Assembly: GCF_024868665.1 (NCBI RefSeq)
Contig: NC_079901.1
Location: 6,479,769 to 6,543,768, forward strand
From: Triplophysa rosa
Lineage: Eukaryota > Chordata > Actinopteri > Cypriniformes > Nemacheilidae
Length of the DNA: 64,000 nt
Direction: 5' to 3'
Made by a program: the position numbers and the translations under genes. Shown here piece by piece: positions 35,801-47,960 of this stretch. The notes beneath the pieces were generated by a model. It was given only the letters and a program-made list of their open reading frames with translations. It was not told where the DNA came from and did no database searches. How positions within the stretch are numbered: the first letter of the stretch is position 1; each line of letters begins with the position of its first letter.

Positions 35801-36879
35801 GAAACCCTCAGTAGTCAGAGAACAAGTTAATCTGGAGGCTGCTTGTACAGCTGTGGCTCGCCGAAAACACCAAACACTTCACCTTCATTAGGAGACATGA
35901 ATCTCTTCAACAAGACAGAATGAATAGTGATGATGTGCTTGATGTGTTTACATCATCAGCGGATAAGGTCCTATGACTATACATACACAGTACTAGGACA
36001 TACTTTGGTAGATCCACAATGGTCCCACCTCATGCTTTACCGAAAACTCAACCCTGGTAAAAAAAAGAACAGAAATAAAGAAATTGATCATAAAAAACAT
36101 TTAAATAAAACACTAATTTAAAATGAACTCTTGCTACGCATTTCGTAACATTCACTTAAAACAGCTTGATGGGAATTTCCTAATTTGCATACTGACTGCC
36201 ATTTATGAATCAGCCAAGATTGTGTGACGGCGGAATCAGCGCTGGAGAGAACCAGGATAGACTCAGCAAAGCAAACTGTAAAAGCAACGCATGCCAGTGT
36301 GTTTGTTACAGCGGCATCAATCATGGCCTTCTCCTAATGACATATTCATTAAGTTCCTCCAAACACACGTCTCGATGATGAGCGTAGAAGGCGCAAGTTT
36401 CTGGCAGCACACTTGTGTGGATCTGCACTCAGCACTTTGTGGATTTATGAGCAATATTAATCAATCTCTCCTGAGCTGGAACTCTTCGCAGACATTATTG
36501 CAGAACTGAGCCAGCGCAATGTGCGAGCATGCCCATGCTGTACTCTTTTGTGTTTGTGTATGTATATGTTTATCTGAACAGCAGGCACATATGGAAATAT
36601 ATATTTATTTGATGAAAAAAAGATGCATTATGAACTGCATTAAAAACCATATTATGGGCAAAAACATGAAATAATACCAACAACAAATGAAGTTAAAGCA
36701 TATAGCAACACTGCAGGCTACTAACTGGCCATGTCCAATTTATGAATATTAAATAATTCTTCTTTATTAAATCTTTAAAATAGATCAATGTGGTTTGCGA
36801 AGGCATTCTGAATACTTTATTCATTGTTTGAATTGATTGGACTGACAAGAAAAATAACAGACGATATCTTTGGTTATCT
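32823..36879. other. Long noncoding stretch, mostly unique
   Basis: No gene supported. A 113-codon minus ORF (33691-34032) has no family signature. 36130-36510 and 35640-35900 have balanced composition without repeat features and are candidates for conserved noncoding sequence. 34900-34960 looks like worn transposon terminus sequence (gcccctccaaaaatatcc). Confidence 0.4.
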
Positions 36880-37085
36880 ACTTTATGTCTCCTACAGGGA
36901 TCATATTGAAAGTGCTGTCATCATTTACTCACTCTCACGTCAATCCAAGCCTGGATGACTTATCTGACTTATACTTAGATATTTTAAAGAACGTTGGTAA
37001 CCAAACAACATTGGACCCCATCAACTTCCATTGTATGGACACATTTCTCAAAATATGAGTGTAAATAAACAAATTTGGGAGGTGG
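36880..37085. repeat. Foldback MITE half
   Basis: Contains gtcatcatttactcactctc, ggtaaccaaacaacattgga and ccccatcaacttccattgta, matching one arm of the foldback MITE at 18.9 and 32.4 kb. Confidence 0.6.
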
Positions 37086-37265
37086 GGGGTGAACGAAGTC
37101 TCCTGTGTCTTAAATATTTCTCATGAAAAAACACCCAGAAATCTGACAAAAGTCTGCAATGTAAAGTCAATATTACTGAAGATTGCATTCTGAACGTAAA
37201 TATTTCTTATCCTCAATCCAGATTATTACAAGTACAAACTACATTCATTTCACAGCTCCATACTC

Positions 37266-37709
37266 TTAAAGAGTAACTATTGCAATGTCCTTAAAATTAC
37301 ATTTCATGTGTGATGTTGCTGTGTGTGTGAATGTAAGCAGTCTGCCAAGCTGTAAAGCCGAAAGTGAACGAACACCAAAGTTATTGGCTTGGGAAAAAAG
37401 ATGTCGACTCTAGAACAACAGACGACTCGTTCGCTTGATTCAATTTCAGTCCCGTGTCAGATTTGCGTCACTCTGTGTAATGCCCGCCTACGTTCCATTT
37501 GTGACACTGCGACGCTGTACGCAGCAGTGTAGACCATCTGACCAATCAGATCAGAGTAGGCTGACAGAAAGAAGAGGATTAGACAGATGAATCTCCGAAC
37601 AAATCATTTGAGAGTCAATAATAAAAATAACTGGCTATTATTAGAAAATGAGTGTGTTTTTACATCATGTACCTTGTTGTTGTTTGACACTCCATAAACC
37701 AAAGTAGGT
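37266..37709. repeat. Dispersed repeat, uninterrupted copy
   Basis: Shares about 440 bp with 51074-51789, including gagtaactattgcaatgtcc, gtgtaatgcccgcctacgtt and caatcagatcagagtaggct. It retains the joined sequence gttattggcttgggaaa that is split by an insertion in the other copy. Confidence 0.8.
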
Positions 37710-37755
37710 ACAAATTATTTACTCTTTAATGTATTTACGTTCTGTATTACTGTTA

Positions 37756-37982
37756 GGGGCGGTTTCCCGGACATAGGTTATCTTAAGTCAGGACTAGGCC
37801 CTTAGTTTAATTAGGACATAGTTTTTTTTAAATTACGACAAACGTACAAAAAGCATTATGTGTGCGTATTTTGAGACAAAATAATGCCACTCATGTATTT
37901 TAAAGTTTGTCACTGCAAGTTGTTTACAGTTTAGACAGCGCTAACATTTATTTTAGTCTTAAGCCCTGTACGGGAAACTCAC
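37756..37982. repeat. MITE with GGTTTCCCG ends
   Basis: The ends ggcggtttcccggacata and tgtacgggaaactcacc are inverted partners. Length about 227 bp, with agtcaggactaggcccttag near one end and tattttagtcttaagccctg near the other, a common fish MITE type. Confidence 0.65.
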
Positions 37983-38836
37983 CATCACCAGACTTACTGT
38001 AATGAGTTGAATACCGATGAGTGAGCTGATGGTAAAATTTGCAAACAAATTCCACAATCACTCTATAATATATCCTTACATTGTTTTTTTTCACGCCTGT
38101 ATTCTTAGTATATATTATTCTATATTACTTATTATAACTTTAACATCCAAGTTTCTTGATTTTAGTCTGCATAGCAGAACGCGGTGGCATAATTTCTACA
38201 AGCTAAGCCCCAATCTGCCAATATTGTAATGATGATATTTTAATTTATGCCGATAGTCCTGCCCTGACTTAATTATAGAACATAATTACACCCTCAATGG
38301 ATTTATCAGTGACAAAAATCCCCAGGCAAATGTAGTGGTAAAGACCAGTCGATAAAAAGCATTCAGTCTTAATGCCCCAAACCTCACCCGAAGTGCCATC
38401 GCTTGGTCCTAACAAGTTTTGAGCAAACGGCAATCCCATTATCCTCAGAAAATGTAAAAATCTAGCTCTTTATGATGGAGTAATGCATTTTTCCTCTGGC
38501 CTCTAGCTGAGAGCCATACTATCACATACGTCCGTTTGCTTCTTCTATCTCTGTCTTACACTGAGCTGTGGGTTTCTTTATGGGGCTCAAAGGGAATTAT
38601 TCACAGTCTCCTCAGGGCTCTGACAAGGTTGTACGCTGCTCCCCCTCTCCTCCCCCCAATCTCTTACACATTCTTGGCTTCTGTTCTGAACCATAATTGA
38701 TTAGGTTAAGCAGAAAGAGAGAGAAGGTCAAGTCTACAGCGTCTGAGCTCCTACAGACAGAGACACAGGTACGCAGACAGCACTCGGAGCCAGGCTTTGA
38801 GTGACATGCCTTCATCCAACATGTGCTCACCTATAG
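37983..38836. other. Unique noncoding stretch
   Basis: No gene. 38270-38560 has balanced composition and lacks repeat signs; possible conserved noncoding element. Confidence 0.3.
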
Positions 38837-39600
38837 CACTGTAAAAAATACAACTTCAAATTGTTCTCCCAACAAAGGTAATATAGTAACTTGAACAATT
38901 TTTTTGTAGAAGAAGAATGTATTATTTTGAGTATGCTGAACAAAATTAGTCTACATGTGGTACCAACAAAGATTCTTTTGTTGACTATACTTAGATATCT
39001 AAGTGATCGTCCAAAGAGCGTCAAGAAGTTTGAACAACTTGCCAAACTGTGTAATCTCAAAAAACAATTCTAGTCTTTGAAAGTTCCCAGCATGCATTGC
39101 AGAATTTTCAATTCGCCGGTTAAAATTATTAAATGATTGCTGTTTTTGTGTTTGCTGGCTATATTTTTGTTTTTGTTGTCATTGTAAGTTACCTTTAGTA
39201 TTTAGAGTTCCTTTTTTAACTATATGATGTTTGATGATTGAAGGTCTGAAGTAAATGACGCAGTCAGGCTACTACTAAAATGTTTCAAACACAAACAGCT
39301 TAAACAGTTACTTAAGTAGAGTGTGTATATAATAATAGAACAATTATATATTAACGTTATATAAAAAATAATCTTTTGAGTTGGGTCAACTAAGTCCATA
39401 GTTGAGTGAACTCAGAAATTTAATTGTTGCATATTTATTTTAAGTTGGTTCAACATTTTTTTTCAAATGACAGTCATGTGACATTACTCAGTTAATTGAG
39501 TTAGGTGAAATACTTGGCCAAAATTTGAGTAAACTCAAAAAAGCTGTGCAGCGAGTTGCCTTGAAATTTGAAGTTAAGTCAACTTTTCATTTTTACAGTG
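38837..39600. repeat. MITE with CACTGTAAAAA ends
   Basis: It starts cactgtaaaaaatacaactt and ends aacttttcatttttacagtg, inverted over the first 11 bases. The interior repeats ttgagt/caactaag motifs typical of such fish elements. I could not find a clear flanking duplication. Confidence 0.55.
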
Positions 39601-39977
39601 AGGTTACCAAGGGGGACTACATGAAGACTTTTTCGAATTTTTCAAAAATCGTGTTTTTGATTAACTTATCATGTTTTTATTATGTTACTTAGCAGTCTTT
39701 ATTGAGTTATTGTGGCTTAAATCAAAACAAACCTACTGCAGATTGATTGATATTAATTGTAATGCACAATAAAAAAACATAATTTTTGAAAAATAAAAAA
39801 AACGGATTTATCTCATTTTGGAATTAAACTCTTCATATATTTTCTATTTAATCATGCTGATGCGTAGTATTTGACACAGTGTATTTGGCAACAGCTTTTT
39901 TAAAGAAGGAGAAAACCAATTTTAGTTTGTATTGAGACATGATGTACCTCAGCAGGCAGCCGGGGAGTTGCGCTTAC
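39601..39977. other. AT-rich noncoding stretch
   Basis: Nothing recognised; flanks the 40.0-kb exon candidate on its intron side. Confidence 0.4.
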
Positions 39978-40056
39978 CTGAAAATCTCCTCAGGAGCTCT
40001 GCGGGTTCCTCTGTGGTGAGGTTATGACCTCTCTTCAGGTTGAGTACTGATGTAAA
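39978..40056 (-). CDS. Candidate 79-bp host coding exon, product unknown
   Basis: On the minus strand a textbook acceptor (ctttcctttgtttattccacag) precedes 79 bases that end at a strong donor, TTTTCAG|gtaagcgc. The frame open through the exon reads FTSVLNLKRGHNLTTE, then EPAELLRRFS plus one base, charged and helical in character and much GC-richer than the AT-rich surroundings. It is outside any repeat I can define: a MITE ends at 39600 and the next starts at 40247. It starts in phase 0 and ends in phase 1. Candidate partners on the same strand are 50018-50080 (upstream) and 25318-25363 (downstream), with compatible phases. I do not recognise the protein. Confidence 0.5.
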
Positions 40057-40246
40057 CTGTGGAATAAACAAAGGAAAGCTTGGGAAACAATATATCCAAT
40101 ACGAGTTTGCGAGTTGAATTGCTATTGAGTACAAGCACTGTTGATGTGAATAAAAAATTATTACAAAAATTAAGGTTTTAATATTTACATAAGGGCCAAC
40201 AAAAGCTTATAAGTGTATAATACAATTTATGTATTTTTCGACCCTA

Positions 40247-40921
40247 GATGTGTCTGAATTCGCTCTCTATCTCCTATATAGTGCACTATATTGAATGTCT
40301 GCCGTATTGGGGTGTTGTCCGAATTCTGAGTGAACAACTCATTCCTTACATTCGTTCAATACTTTTTACCCACAATGCATTCTGATTTCGAGTGTACATC
40401 TGATGTACATCCGCCAATTCCCATGATACAACGTGAATCAACCGTCTGATTAGAATTAGGTGGAGTAGAGTGACCATCACTGCTAATAATGTACGTTTAT
40501 GCACTTGTGTTTGTTTTTGTTGAAAGTTATTTTCTACATTTAAAAAAATAAACAGATTAAATAAATGTTATAGACAGCAGTGTTTTATTTTAATTATATG
40601 AAATAATTTTATTAAACATAATAAATAAACGTGACAAACTGTTGTTTTGTTCTCTTTATTATAAACGAATACAATAAACATAGCAAATAAGGTGTCAAAT
40701 AAATGTTACCATTTTTACAAAACAATCTATAAATACGCGGGTGTAATATAAGTGTTATGACGAATGTCCGCGAATGTACTGTCAGATGCAGGATATATTA
40801 CGTCAATGTCCAAAATCGTCACTCATTTTCATTCACCACTTCCCCATATAGTGAACTATTTAGCATTCTCTACATAGGGAATAGTGAATGAGTGAACGAG
40901 TGAGCGAAATTAGACACAGCT
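40247..40921. repeat. MITE with TGTGTCTGAATTCGCTC ends
   Basis: The left end gatgtgtctgaattcgctct and the right end tgagcgaaattagacacagc are inverted partners. The subterminal arms (tatatagtgcactatattga, catatagtgaactatttagc) also match. About 675 bp, noncoding. Confidence 0.7.
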
Positions 40922-40977
40922 CCTCTCTACAAAAAATATGGGTATGAGGGATAAATCACAGCTTGAATGCTGATAGG

Positions 40978-41240
40978 GGCAGTTGTGGCCTAATGGTTAG
41001 AGAGTCGGACTCATGACCAGAAGGTTGCCGGTTCGATTCCCAGGGCCGGCGGGTAACAACTGAGGTGCCCTTGAGCAAGGCACCTTATCCCTACTTGCTC
41101 CCCGGGCGCTGTAGTGATAGCTGCCCACTGCTCCGGGGGTACGTGTGTTCACAACTCTCTGGATGGGTTAAATGCAGAGGTCACATTTCGTTGCCTTGTA
41201 CTTGTACATGTGCAATGACAATAAATTGAATCCAAAATCC
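40978..41240 (+). repeat. tRNA-derived SINE, complete-looking
   Basis: The head is tRNA-like: A box tggcctaatggttagagagt, anticodon loop with CAT, and B box ccggttcgattcccag. The conserved middle gaggtgcccttgagcaaggc and the 3' end gtacatgtgcaatgacaata are characteristic of a widespread fish SINE. It ends near a simple aaatcc repeat. Confidence 0.8.
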
Positions 41241-41464
41241 AAAAAATCCAAAAGATATATACCGAATAAACTGAAATATACTGTACATTATAAATGACAG
41301 GAAACCCTGGCTGTGAACCGTGGGTCTGTGGAAAAATGTGTGAAACTGGTTGTGCATAAGAGTTTCATTTCAAAAGCAGCCACATCATTCAGCATCATTG
41401 CCATAATGTTGTTTCCCTTGAGGTTTAAGATTAAGTGACTAAGTGACGAGTCACATTAGTCTGA

Positions 41465-41481
41465 ATGTGTGTGTGCGTGTG

Positions 41482-41532
<51 letters not shown>
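41465..41532. repeat. (TG)n microsatellite
   Basis: About 68 bases of tg repeats with a few tgcg interruptions. The ORFs across it (runs of Val-Cys or Thr-His) are artefacts. Confidence 0.95.
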
Positions 41533-41759
41533 ATGAATGATCTTTCAAGGCTGCCAGAAAATAACAATGGTTCGTCTCTTTCAAAATGTACACACAGCAG
41601 TACGTTACATAACCTGATTAAGAAGCGCTTCACAGTTAACCCATCTGAACTGAGAATACAGTGAAAAGAGTTTCTCTGCTCTCTAGCTGAAAACGTCACT
41701 GACAACAATGATGTCATTGTGCGTAATGAGTTCTGACTAGTCCTTGCTTTCTAGAATGT

Positions 41760-41935
41760 TAACAGAGCTGAGTAGATTACTTATGAATTGTAATCAATTA
41801 CTGATTACAGATTACGTGCCAATTTGTAGATAGTAATGTAATCTATTAGATTACACATTTTGGTATCGTAATCTGACTACTTTTGGATTACATTTAGATT
41901 ACTTTTGATTTAAATCTTATGTGATGCTTCATATA
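41760..41935. repeat. hAT-type MITE remnant rich in gattac/gtaatc
   Basis: Repeated gattac and gtaatc words (attactgattacagattacg, tctattagattacacatttt) resemble the piece at 7681-7813. The termini are not clear. Confidence 0.4.
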
Positions 41936-42182
41936 TTGAAGCAGGATAATGTTGTACTATTTTGACAGATACAAAGCAGAGCATGAACGAAGTTTAGCCG
42001 GGAGCAGAGCGTCAATATTTCTCGCGGAGTGGAGAGCGCCTTTCTGAAAAAAAAGCAGTCAATTTAAAATCGTCAATAACCATTGTTAGCCTCAAAGCAG
42101 CTCTGATGTTAGATTTAATTCATGCCAAATTGAACAGTAAAGCCTAAATTTACCTAAAACAAATATGTTGCAATTTTTCTGT

Positions 42183-42500
42183 TGTCACGATCCAGTCTGT
42201 GTTTGCCCTGTGTATTGTGGACTTGTATGTTACTTCCTGTCCTGTGTCATATCGTGTAGTCCTTTGTAGTTCTGTTTTCTATTGGTCCTTTGTGATTGTC
42301 TAGCCAGGTGTTTCTTGTCTGCTTCTTATCCTCATTAGTTCTGTCTATAGAAGCCCTTTTGTTTCACTTGTCACTTGTGGGTCATTGTTTTGCCATGTTA
42401 CCTGTGTTTGCTCCATTACCTAAGTTTTGGGCTTTGGTTTGTTTATGTTACTTTCTTGAACTCGGTTTTTGCAAGTGGACCCGCTCTCCGCCTAGTTAAT
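42183..42500 (+). repeat. LTR-like fragment
   Basis: It starts TGTCACGATCC, has a promoter-like tctatagaagccc near 42345, and shares the style of the LTRs at 3.3 and 55.3 kb (tgtttcttgtctgcttctta, cctcattagttctgtctata). No clear 3' end or duplication. Probably a partial, older LTR. Confidence 0.4.
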
Positions 42501-45027
42501 GCACCCTTACAGAAATGTATCTATTGATTTATAATCCATAGTAAAAAAAGTTTTCTCAGTGTCTGTCTTCACTCTTTAATAATATGTATTTACCAACCTG
42601 GTCTCACAAGAACAATTTTATGAGATGGCTGATTCGCACAAATTTGTACGTTGTAAAACATTCAAAAATGTAGGCCTACGACTGCTACACGGAAAAAAAC
42701 AACTAGTAGGATTTACTTAATATTTTTTGTGTAAATTTGTGTTTTGTACACAGTTATTTTAAGTAAATTTTGTGCAGAAACTTGACACTTACTGGTACTT
42801 ACTGTAAAGCGGTTTCGCAACAGTATAAAATGATGAAAAGTGCTATAGAAATACATTTGAATGGAAATACAAAATTAGTTATAATAAATAAACATTCATA
42901 AATAAGCATGATGGTGGTCACACAATAGGCTAAAGGTCGGATGCAGCCCATGTGACACCTGTTGATTCAGTATTAAAGGTCACATATCAGTCTTTTCTTT
43001 CTTCTTTATCAACTTGGCATTACAGATCAGACATAATGCAAACACCAGCCCCAAAACATTTATATTCTGTTCTTATTTAGTTTCCACAGCATAATCAGTG
43101 TTGATTCAGTACTGTATACCGAACATCCACACACATATTTACAATCTAAATAAGATGTCCTCATTAAGCCTTCGATTTATCATTGCATGAAGTGTTTGCG
43201 AGCCGTCTGAATCCCAAACAGCCTGGCATGAGTGTTTGGAGGCGCACGGTTGCCTGGGAGCAAGCTTGACTTCATTAGCAGGCCAAAGCAAATTGAACAT
43301 GAAGGACAAGAAACAGCGAGAGGCAAGGAAGCTAAACCGAGTGCAATGAATTCTGGGAGAGGAGTAGGGTGCCGCCACAGAGGAAATCACAGAGGCACTG
43401 AAGTGAATCCATATTCTACTGCTGTGCTGCTTGAAATATCAGATGGATGACATGGATCGCGGAGTGGGATGTGTAAACTCGCTCGACCCCAGTTTCACTT
43501 CCCATATCAAATTCAATGTGCTTTTTTGATAGCTGGTGACACGTTTTCTGCACAGTTTCCTTCTTTTATCTCTCATGCTTGACTTGACACTGTTTGGGTA
43601 GTAATAAAGGTTTGAAAAGAAGATTAAATATATCATCCATTCCAACAAATGTTTAACAAGCCTAATGACTTTCTTCATTATTATGAAGAATTATTTTAAT
43701 TGAGACAGCAAGCAGTATGCAGAGTTGTAAATAAAAACTGCAGTAAAGAAAGGAGAATAAAAAACAAATGCATTACTTTATATAGTGTTAAGTAAAGTAT
43801 GTCTCACTCATTAAGACAAATGCATAATTAGTGAAAATGATGGATTTATATTTTGTCACAAAATAAATTAACTTTGGACTAATATTTGTATTTCTTTATA
43901 CTAATGAAACGGTTTCTTGAAGGGGTGTGTTATAGTTCTAATGCAACCCAGCATTCCAGTTTAAAAAATAATCACTTTCTTTGTAGAGAATCTGATTTAT
44001 TAATAATAAGATATAAATCTTTCAAAACAGCCATTCCATGAGCTACCATGAGAGGTCATTAAGCGATGATATGTGAAATCTGTAGTGAATTCAACATGTA
44101 CATTCTCCCAATGAAGAAAAAACTTTACAAAGAGAAACCGCTGTTACCATGGAAATCAGTTTTTTATTCTTATAATCAAATACTATAATTCAACAGTTTT
44201 ATATTTTATCATAATTTCTGATTTCATTACATCATTTGAAATAACTTCATGAGATTGCTCCATCCTTTATGAAAAACTTGAGATCGTCTAATATTCGTTT
44301 TTTCCTAAAATTTTAGACGTGGTTGGTTTGTTTCATGGGACTCTGTTTTAAATAACAACAACAATAATAATACTTTAATCAAAAATTAATTGTTAATACA
44401 TTTATTTATGAAAGTTGTTAATCAACTTATTAATAATAAATAATTATTAAATAAATGAAATAATAATAATAATGTGAAATACTTATTTTAAAATAATGCC
44501 ACAGAAAAAGTATCTGGTCACTCTTACATTGCCTTACGATTATGAATTGGTTTTCATCTTATTTGAATCACTTTTATTGCTACAGGACACTATCAGATGT
44601 AATTCAGCACTGAAAATAACTTTGATGGGATTGTTATTGCACCTGGCCTTTTGGAGAGGATGAGATTGCTGGTGCCTATATGTCTACGGTGAGATACATC
44701 AGATGCTTGCAACATTGCAATGAAATTCTGTTCAATTCTCATTCGGACCATGTTTGCCTGACAATCAATATTACAAATGCTTATTATACCAAACAGAATT
44801 AACAATCAAACTAAATACTGTAGATTCAAATCCCGGCAGTTACCGCACATGAAAATGACCAAATGGCATTTATTTTTATATGAATGTTTCCTCCAGCACA
44901 GATCAATAAATCTTTCGGATTGTACCACCATAGATCTCCTTAGATTGTCATCCAGAAAACTGAACAGGAAATGACATGCAGTATATTTCAAAACATCAAT
45001 GCGGGCAAAACAATTATTGATCAAAAC
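42501..45027. other. Noncoding stretch
   Basis: No gene supported. 43140-43460 has balanced composition and no repeat features, so it is a candidate conserved noncoding element. 43680-44580 is AT-rich with taa-repeat patches. Confidence 0.4.
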
Positions 45028-45305
45028 GTCTTGGTTACGGATGTAACCTCAGTTCCCTGATGGAGGGAACGAGACGTTGTGTCGAGCCGACAGATGGGGT
45101 TCGTCCTTGAGAACCAATCGCTTCTGACTTCTTAGAAAAGGCCAATGAAATTGGCGAATGAAATTTGCATGCCAGACTCCGCCCCCGGATATCCGGGTAT
45201 AAAAGGGAGACGGCGTGCCTCATTCATTCACCTTAGTTCTGAGGAGCCTGAGACCTCTCACAACTGCAGCAGTGGGCAGCACGTGTTGTGGCAAGAAGGA
45301 CACAG

Positions 45306-45408
45306 CGTCTCATTCCCTCCATCAGGGAACTGAGGTTACATCCGTAACCAAGACGTTCCCTTTCTGTCGGTCTCTCGACGTTGTGTCGAGCCAACAGATG
45401 GGGTTCCT
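45306..45408 (-). repeat. DIRS internal complementary region, copy 2
   Basis: Abutted copies of both element ends: ggttacatccgtaaccaaga (mirror of the terminus at 45028-45077) followed by ttccctttctgtcggtctct (mirror of the terminus at 48248-48297). Same layout as copy 1 at 14698-14797. Confidence 0.78.
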
Positions 45409-45757
45409 ATGGAAAATGCCACAACACTGTGCCCTGTCACAATCTCTAGCGAAGCGATGGTGACCGGCATGGGCGTGTCAGCCGTGAGCGCTACCACGAA
45501 ATTGTAACCTGCCAGTGGGTAGGTAGGGGGTCCCAGAGCTTTTCTTGAAAGGTGGGAAGGCCGCTGCCTTCAGCCTCACAGGCGGCGGCCTTGTTTCTCT
45601 AACAGCGAGAAGCCGCCCGGTACCGTAAGGCCACTGGGTAAGCGCTACTTCCTCAAATGGGGGATGCCCTACAGAGAGTTTCAGGGGGCCTGCTGACTGC
45701 TTGAAATATTCCAGGCAGTTCAACACTGACTGAGTGCGCTCTGTAGTCAGTCACGCT

Positions 45758-46420
45758 TTAATGGAGACAGAGTTGAGTTCCATACCAAGAAAGAAGTTGC
45801 TCTGCACAGGGGAGAGCTTGCTCTTTTCTCGGTTGACCTGTGGTCCCAATCGATCTAGGTGCCGAAGCACTAGGTCCCTGTGTGTACATAATAGATCTCG
45901 CGAGTGTGTCAAAAATGAGCCAGTCGTCGAAATAGTTTAGTGCCCGCACACCTCTCTCACTGAGGGGAGTGAGGGCGGCTTCCACGATCTTCGTGAAGAC
46001 ATGTGGGGACAGGGACAGACCGAAAGGGAGGACTCTGTACTGATATGCCCGACCCTCGAAAGCAAACCGTAGGAACGGGCGATGACGAGGGAGAATCGAG
46101 ACATGAAAATAAGCGTCCTTCAGATCGATTGCCATGAATCAATCTTGCGCTTCTGCGTCAGCATCCTGAACGGCAGCTTGAGCCTGTTCAGGGTACGCAG
46201 ATCTAGCAACCCCCTTTTTGGGGACGATGAAGTACGGACTGTAGAACCCGTTGAACATCTCGGCTAGAGGGACAAGCACAATCGCTTCCTCTCCAGAGGG
46301 GTGGCGACCTCGGCGCGAAGCACGGGAGCATCCTTGCCTCTGACTGAGGTTGAGAGGATGCCCCAAAACTTGGGCGGGCGTCTGGGGAGTTGGACCGCGT
46401 AGCCGAGACGGATCATATCC
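45758..46420 (-). pseudogene. DIRS reverse transcriptase relic
   Basis: The RT would copy the element RNA. The readable part in 45758-46135 has AIDLKDAYFHVSILPRHRPF (first catalytic Asp), LPFGLSLSPHVFTKIVEAAL and LNYFDDWLIF (the YxDD box, intact). Upstream, in another frame (46139-46471), AEMFNGFYSPYFIVPKKG is the N-terminal finger region. At least one frameshift lies near 46200. The C-terminal end is cut by the deletion near 45685, and no RNase H follows. Confidence 0.85.
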
Positions 46421-46553
46421 CATAGTCACCGTGACGGTTTGGGAAGCTCTTGTCAGGCTCCCAGGGACCAAGACAGGGAGGCTAGGGGTACGCTCTGCTT
46501 CATCGACCTCCCGGGGGGTGGTTCGATGGATGGCAGTACGGATCCCTCATCCT

Positions 46554-46576
46554 GGGGGGGGGGGGGGGGGGGGGGG
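46554..46576. repeat. G homopolymer, 23 bases
   Basis: An uninterrupted run of 23 G inside the DIRS gag-pol region. Its exact length is prone to sequencing and assembly error, and it may account for an apparent frameshift. Confidence 0.9.
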
Positions 46577-46604
46577 TTCCGGAGAGGAGATCGGCTCTGC
46601 TGTT

Positions 46605-47960
46605 TTACCTGCCTGGCAATAATGTAGCACAGTGCACCGTCGATTGAGAGTGCTTAGGCTGATGATTATCCTCGACATTGGGTCTCTCCATGACGCAACG
46701 TCGAGTTGCCGAACACCATCGTGTAGAGGGTGAGAGCGGCTGTGATAAACACCCAGAGAGAGGGAAAACTCTTAGAAGTGGGCTGTTGGGACGGGGCAGG
46801 AACCGTCCCGGATCAACCAACCAGCGATGGAATGGGCCCGAAGGTATTCTTGATCTCCCTGGGGCTTCCCATGAGGGCCGCTTCGGCTTCCTCCGCGGCT
46901 GCTGACGGGGTGGTGGTCTCCTCTTCGATGTCTTCTTCCGGGCGGCCGCCTGAGTGGGGGGCGCCGAAACCGGAAGGCGTCGAAGAGGACCAGGGCTGCA
47001 GGGAAGCAGATGGTGCACGGGATCTCGACGGCCAGAGGGCGGCCGAATCGCGGCGGAGGAGGATATGCTTGATATCCTCTGTCTGAGAACTGCGGCTCGA
47101 CAGTATCACCGAACAGCCCCCCCTTGCGAGATGGGTGCGTCAAGAAAGCGGACTTTCTCGGCATTACTCATCTGTGCAAGGTTCAGCCAGAGGTGTCTCT
47201 CCTGGACCAAAAGTGTGGACATCGCCCGACCCAGGGCCCGCGCGGTCACCGTGGTCGCCCATAGAGCGAGGTCGGTGACGGCGTGGAGTTCCTGCATAAG
47301 TGCTGGGTCGGTCTTACCCTCGTGGAGCTCTCTCAACGCCTTGGCCTGCAGGATGGCCATAGCGTGGAGAGAGGGGACAGTTTGGCCCGCAGCAGAGTAA
47401 GCTCTCGATACCTAAGATGCCGAAAAAACCTACATGCTTTGGATGGGAGTCTAGGTCGAGCCCCTGGGGGACATCGACGTATCCTCTAGCTGCTCCACCA
47501 TCGAGGGAAGAAAGGGCGATGGAACTAGTTGACGTGCATGCGCCGAAAGGGGGCGTTCCAGGTCGCACTAAGTTCCTCATGCACTTCCGGGAAAACACGG
47601 CACTGGGGGCGAGTGCGGCTTGGAGCCGCTCTCAAACCCGAGGTACCATGTATCCAGCCGCGAGCGTTGGGAGAGGCAGTGCGGTGCACTGCAACCCAAT
47701 GCCTGCGGCCCGGGAAAGTATGGCTGACATTTCGACGTCCGCTTCTTCCTGGGCTCGACCCCCCGAGGGAGGGAGCTTCGAGGAATCGTTGGAGTCAGAT
47801 GCCAGTAAGTCACCCTCCGATGCTGCAACGGACATCTCATCATCACGTACCGTTTCCGAATATGTGGTTGAGGAACAAGACGGTGGGACCGTCTCATGGG
47901 GAACGGTCAGACGAGCGAGACGAGGTGCGAACGGTCCGCGAGCCGGTTGACAAATTACCG
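46605..47960 (-). pseudogene. DIRS gag-like ORF relic
   Basis: It encodes the gag-like protein thought to package DIRS RNA. The best conserved part (47106-47360) reads ALRELHEGKTDPALMQELHA and VQERHLWLNLAQMSNAEKVR then FLDAPIS, a motif run found in DIRS gag proteins. It continues in a second frame (46772-47164, GGLFGDTVEPQF). The 5' part (47577-47960) is only weakly recognisable. Several frameshifts are needed, so the copy is dead. It occupies the region hidden by the N gap in copy 1. Confidence 0.72.

Noticed and set aside
41443..41717. ORFs on both strands over the TG repeat
   Set aside because: They are translations of a microsatellite (Val-Cys or Thr-His runs) and have no other support.
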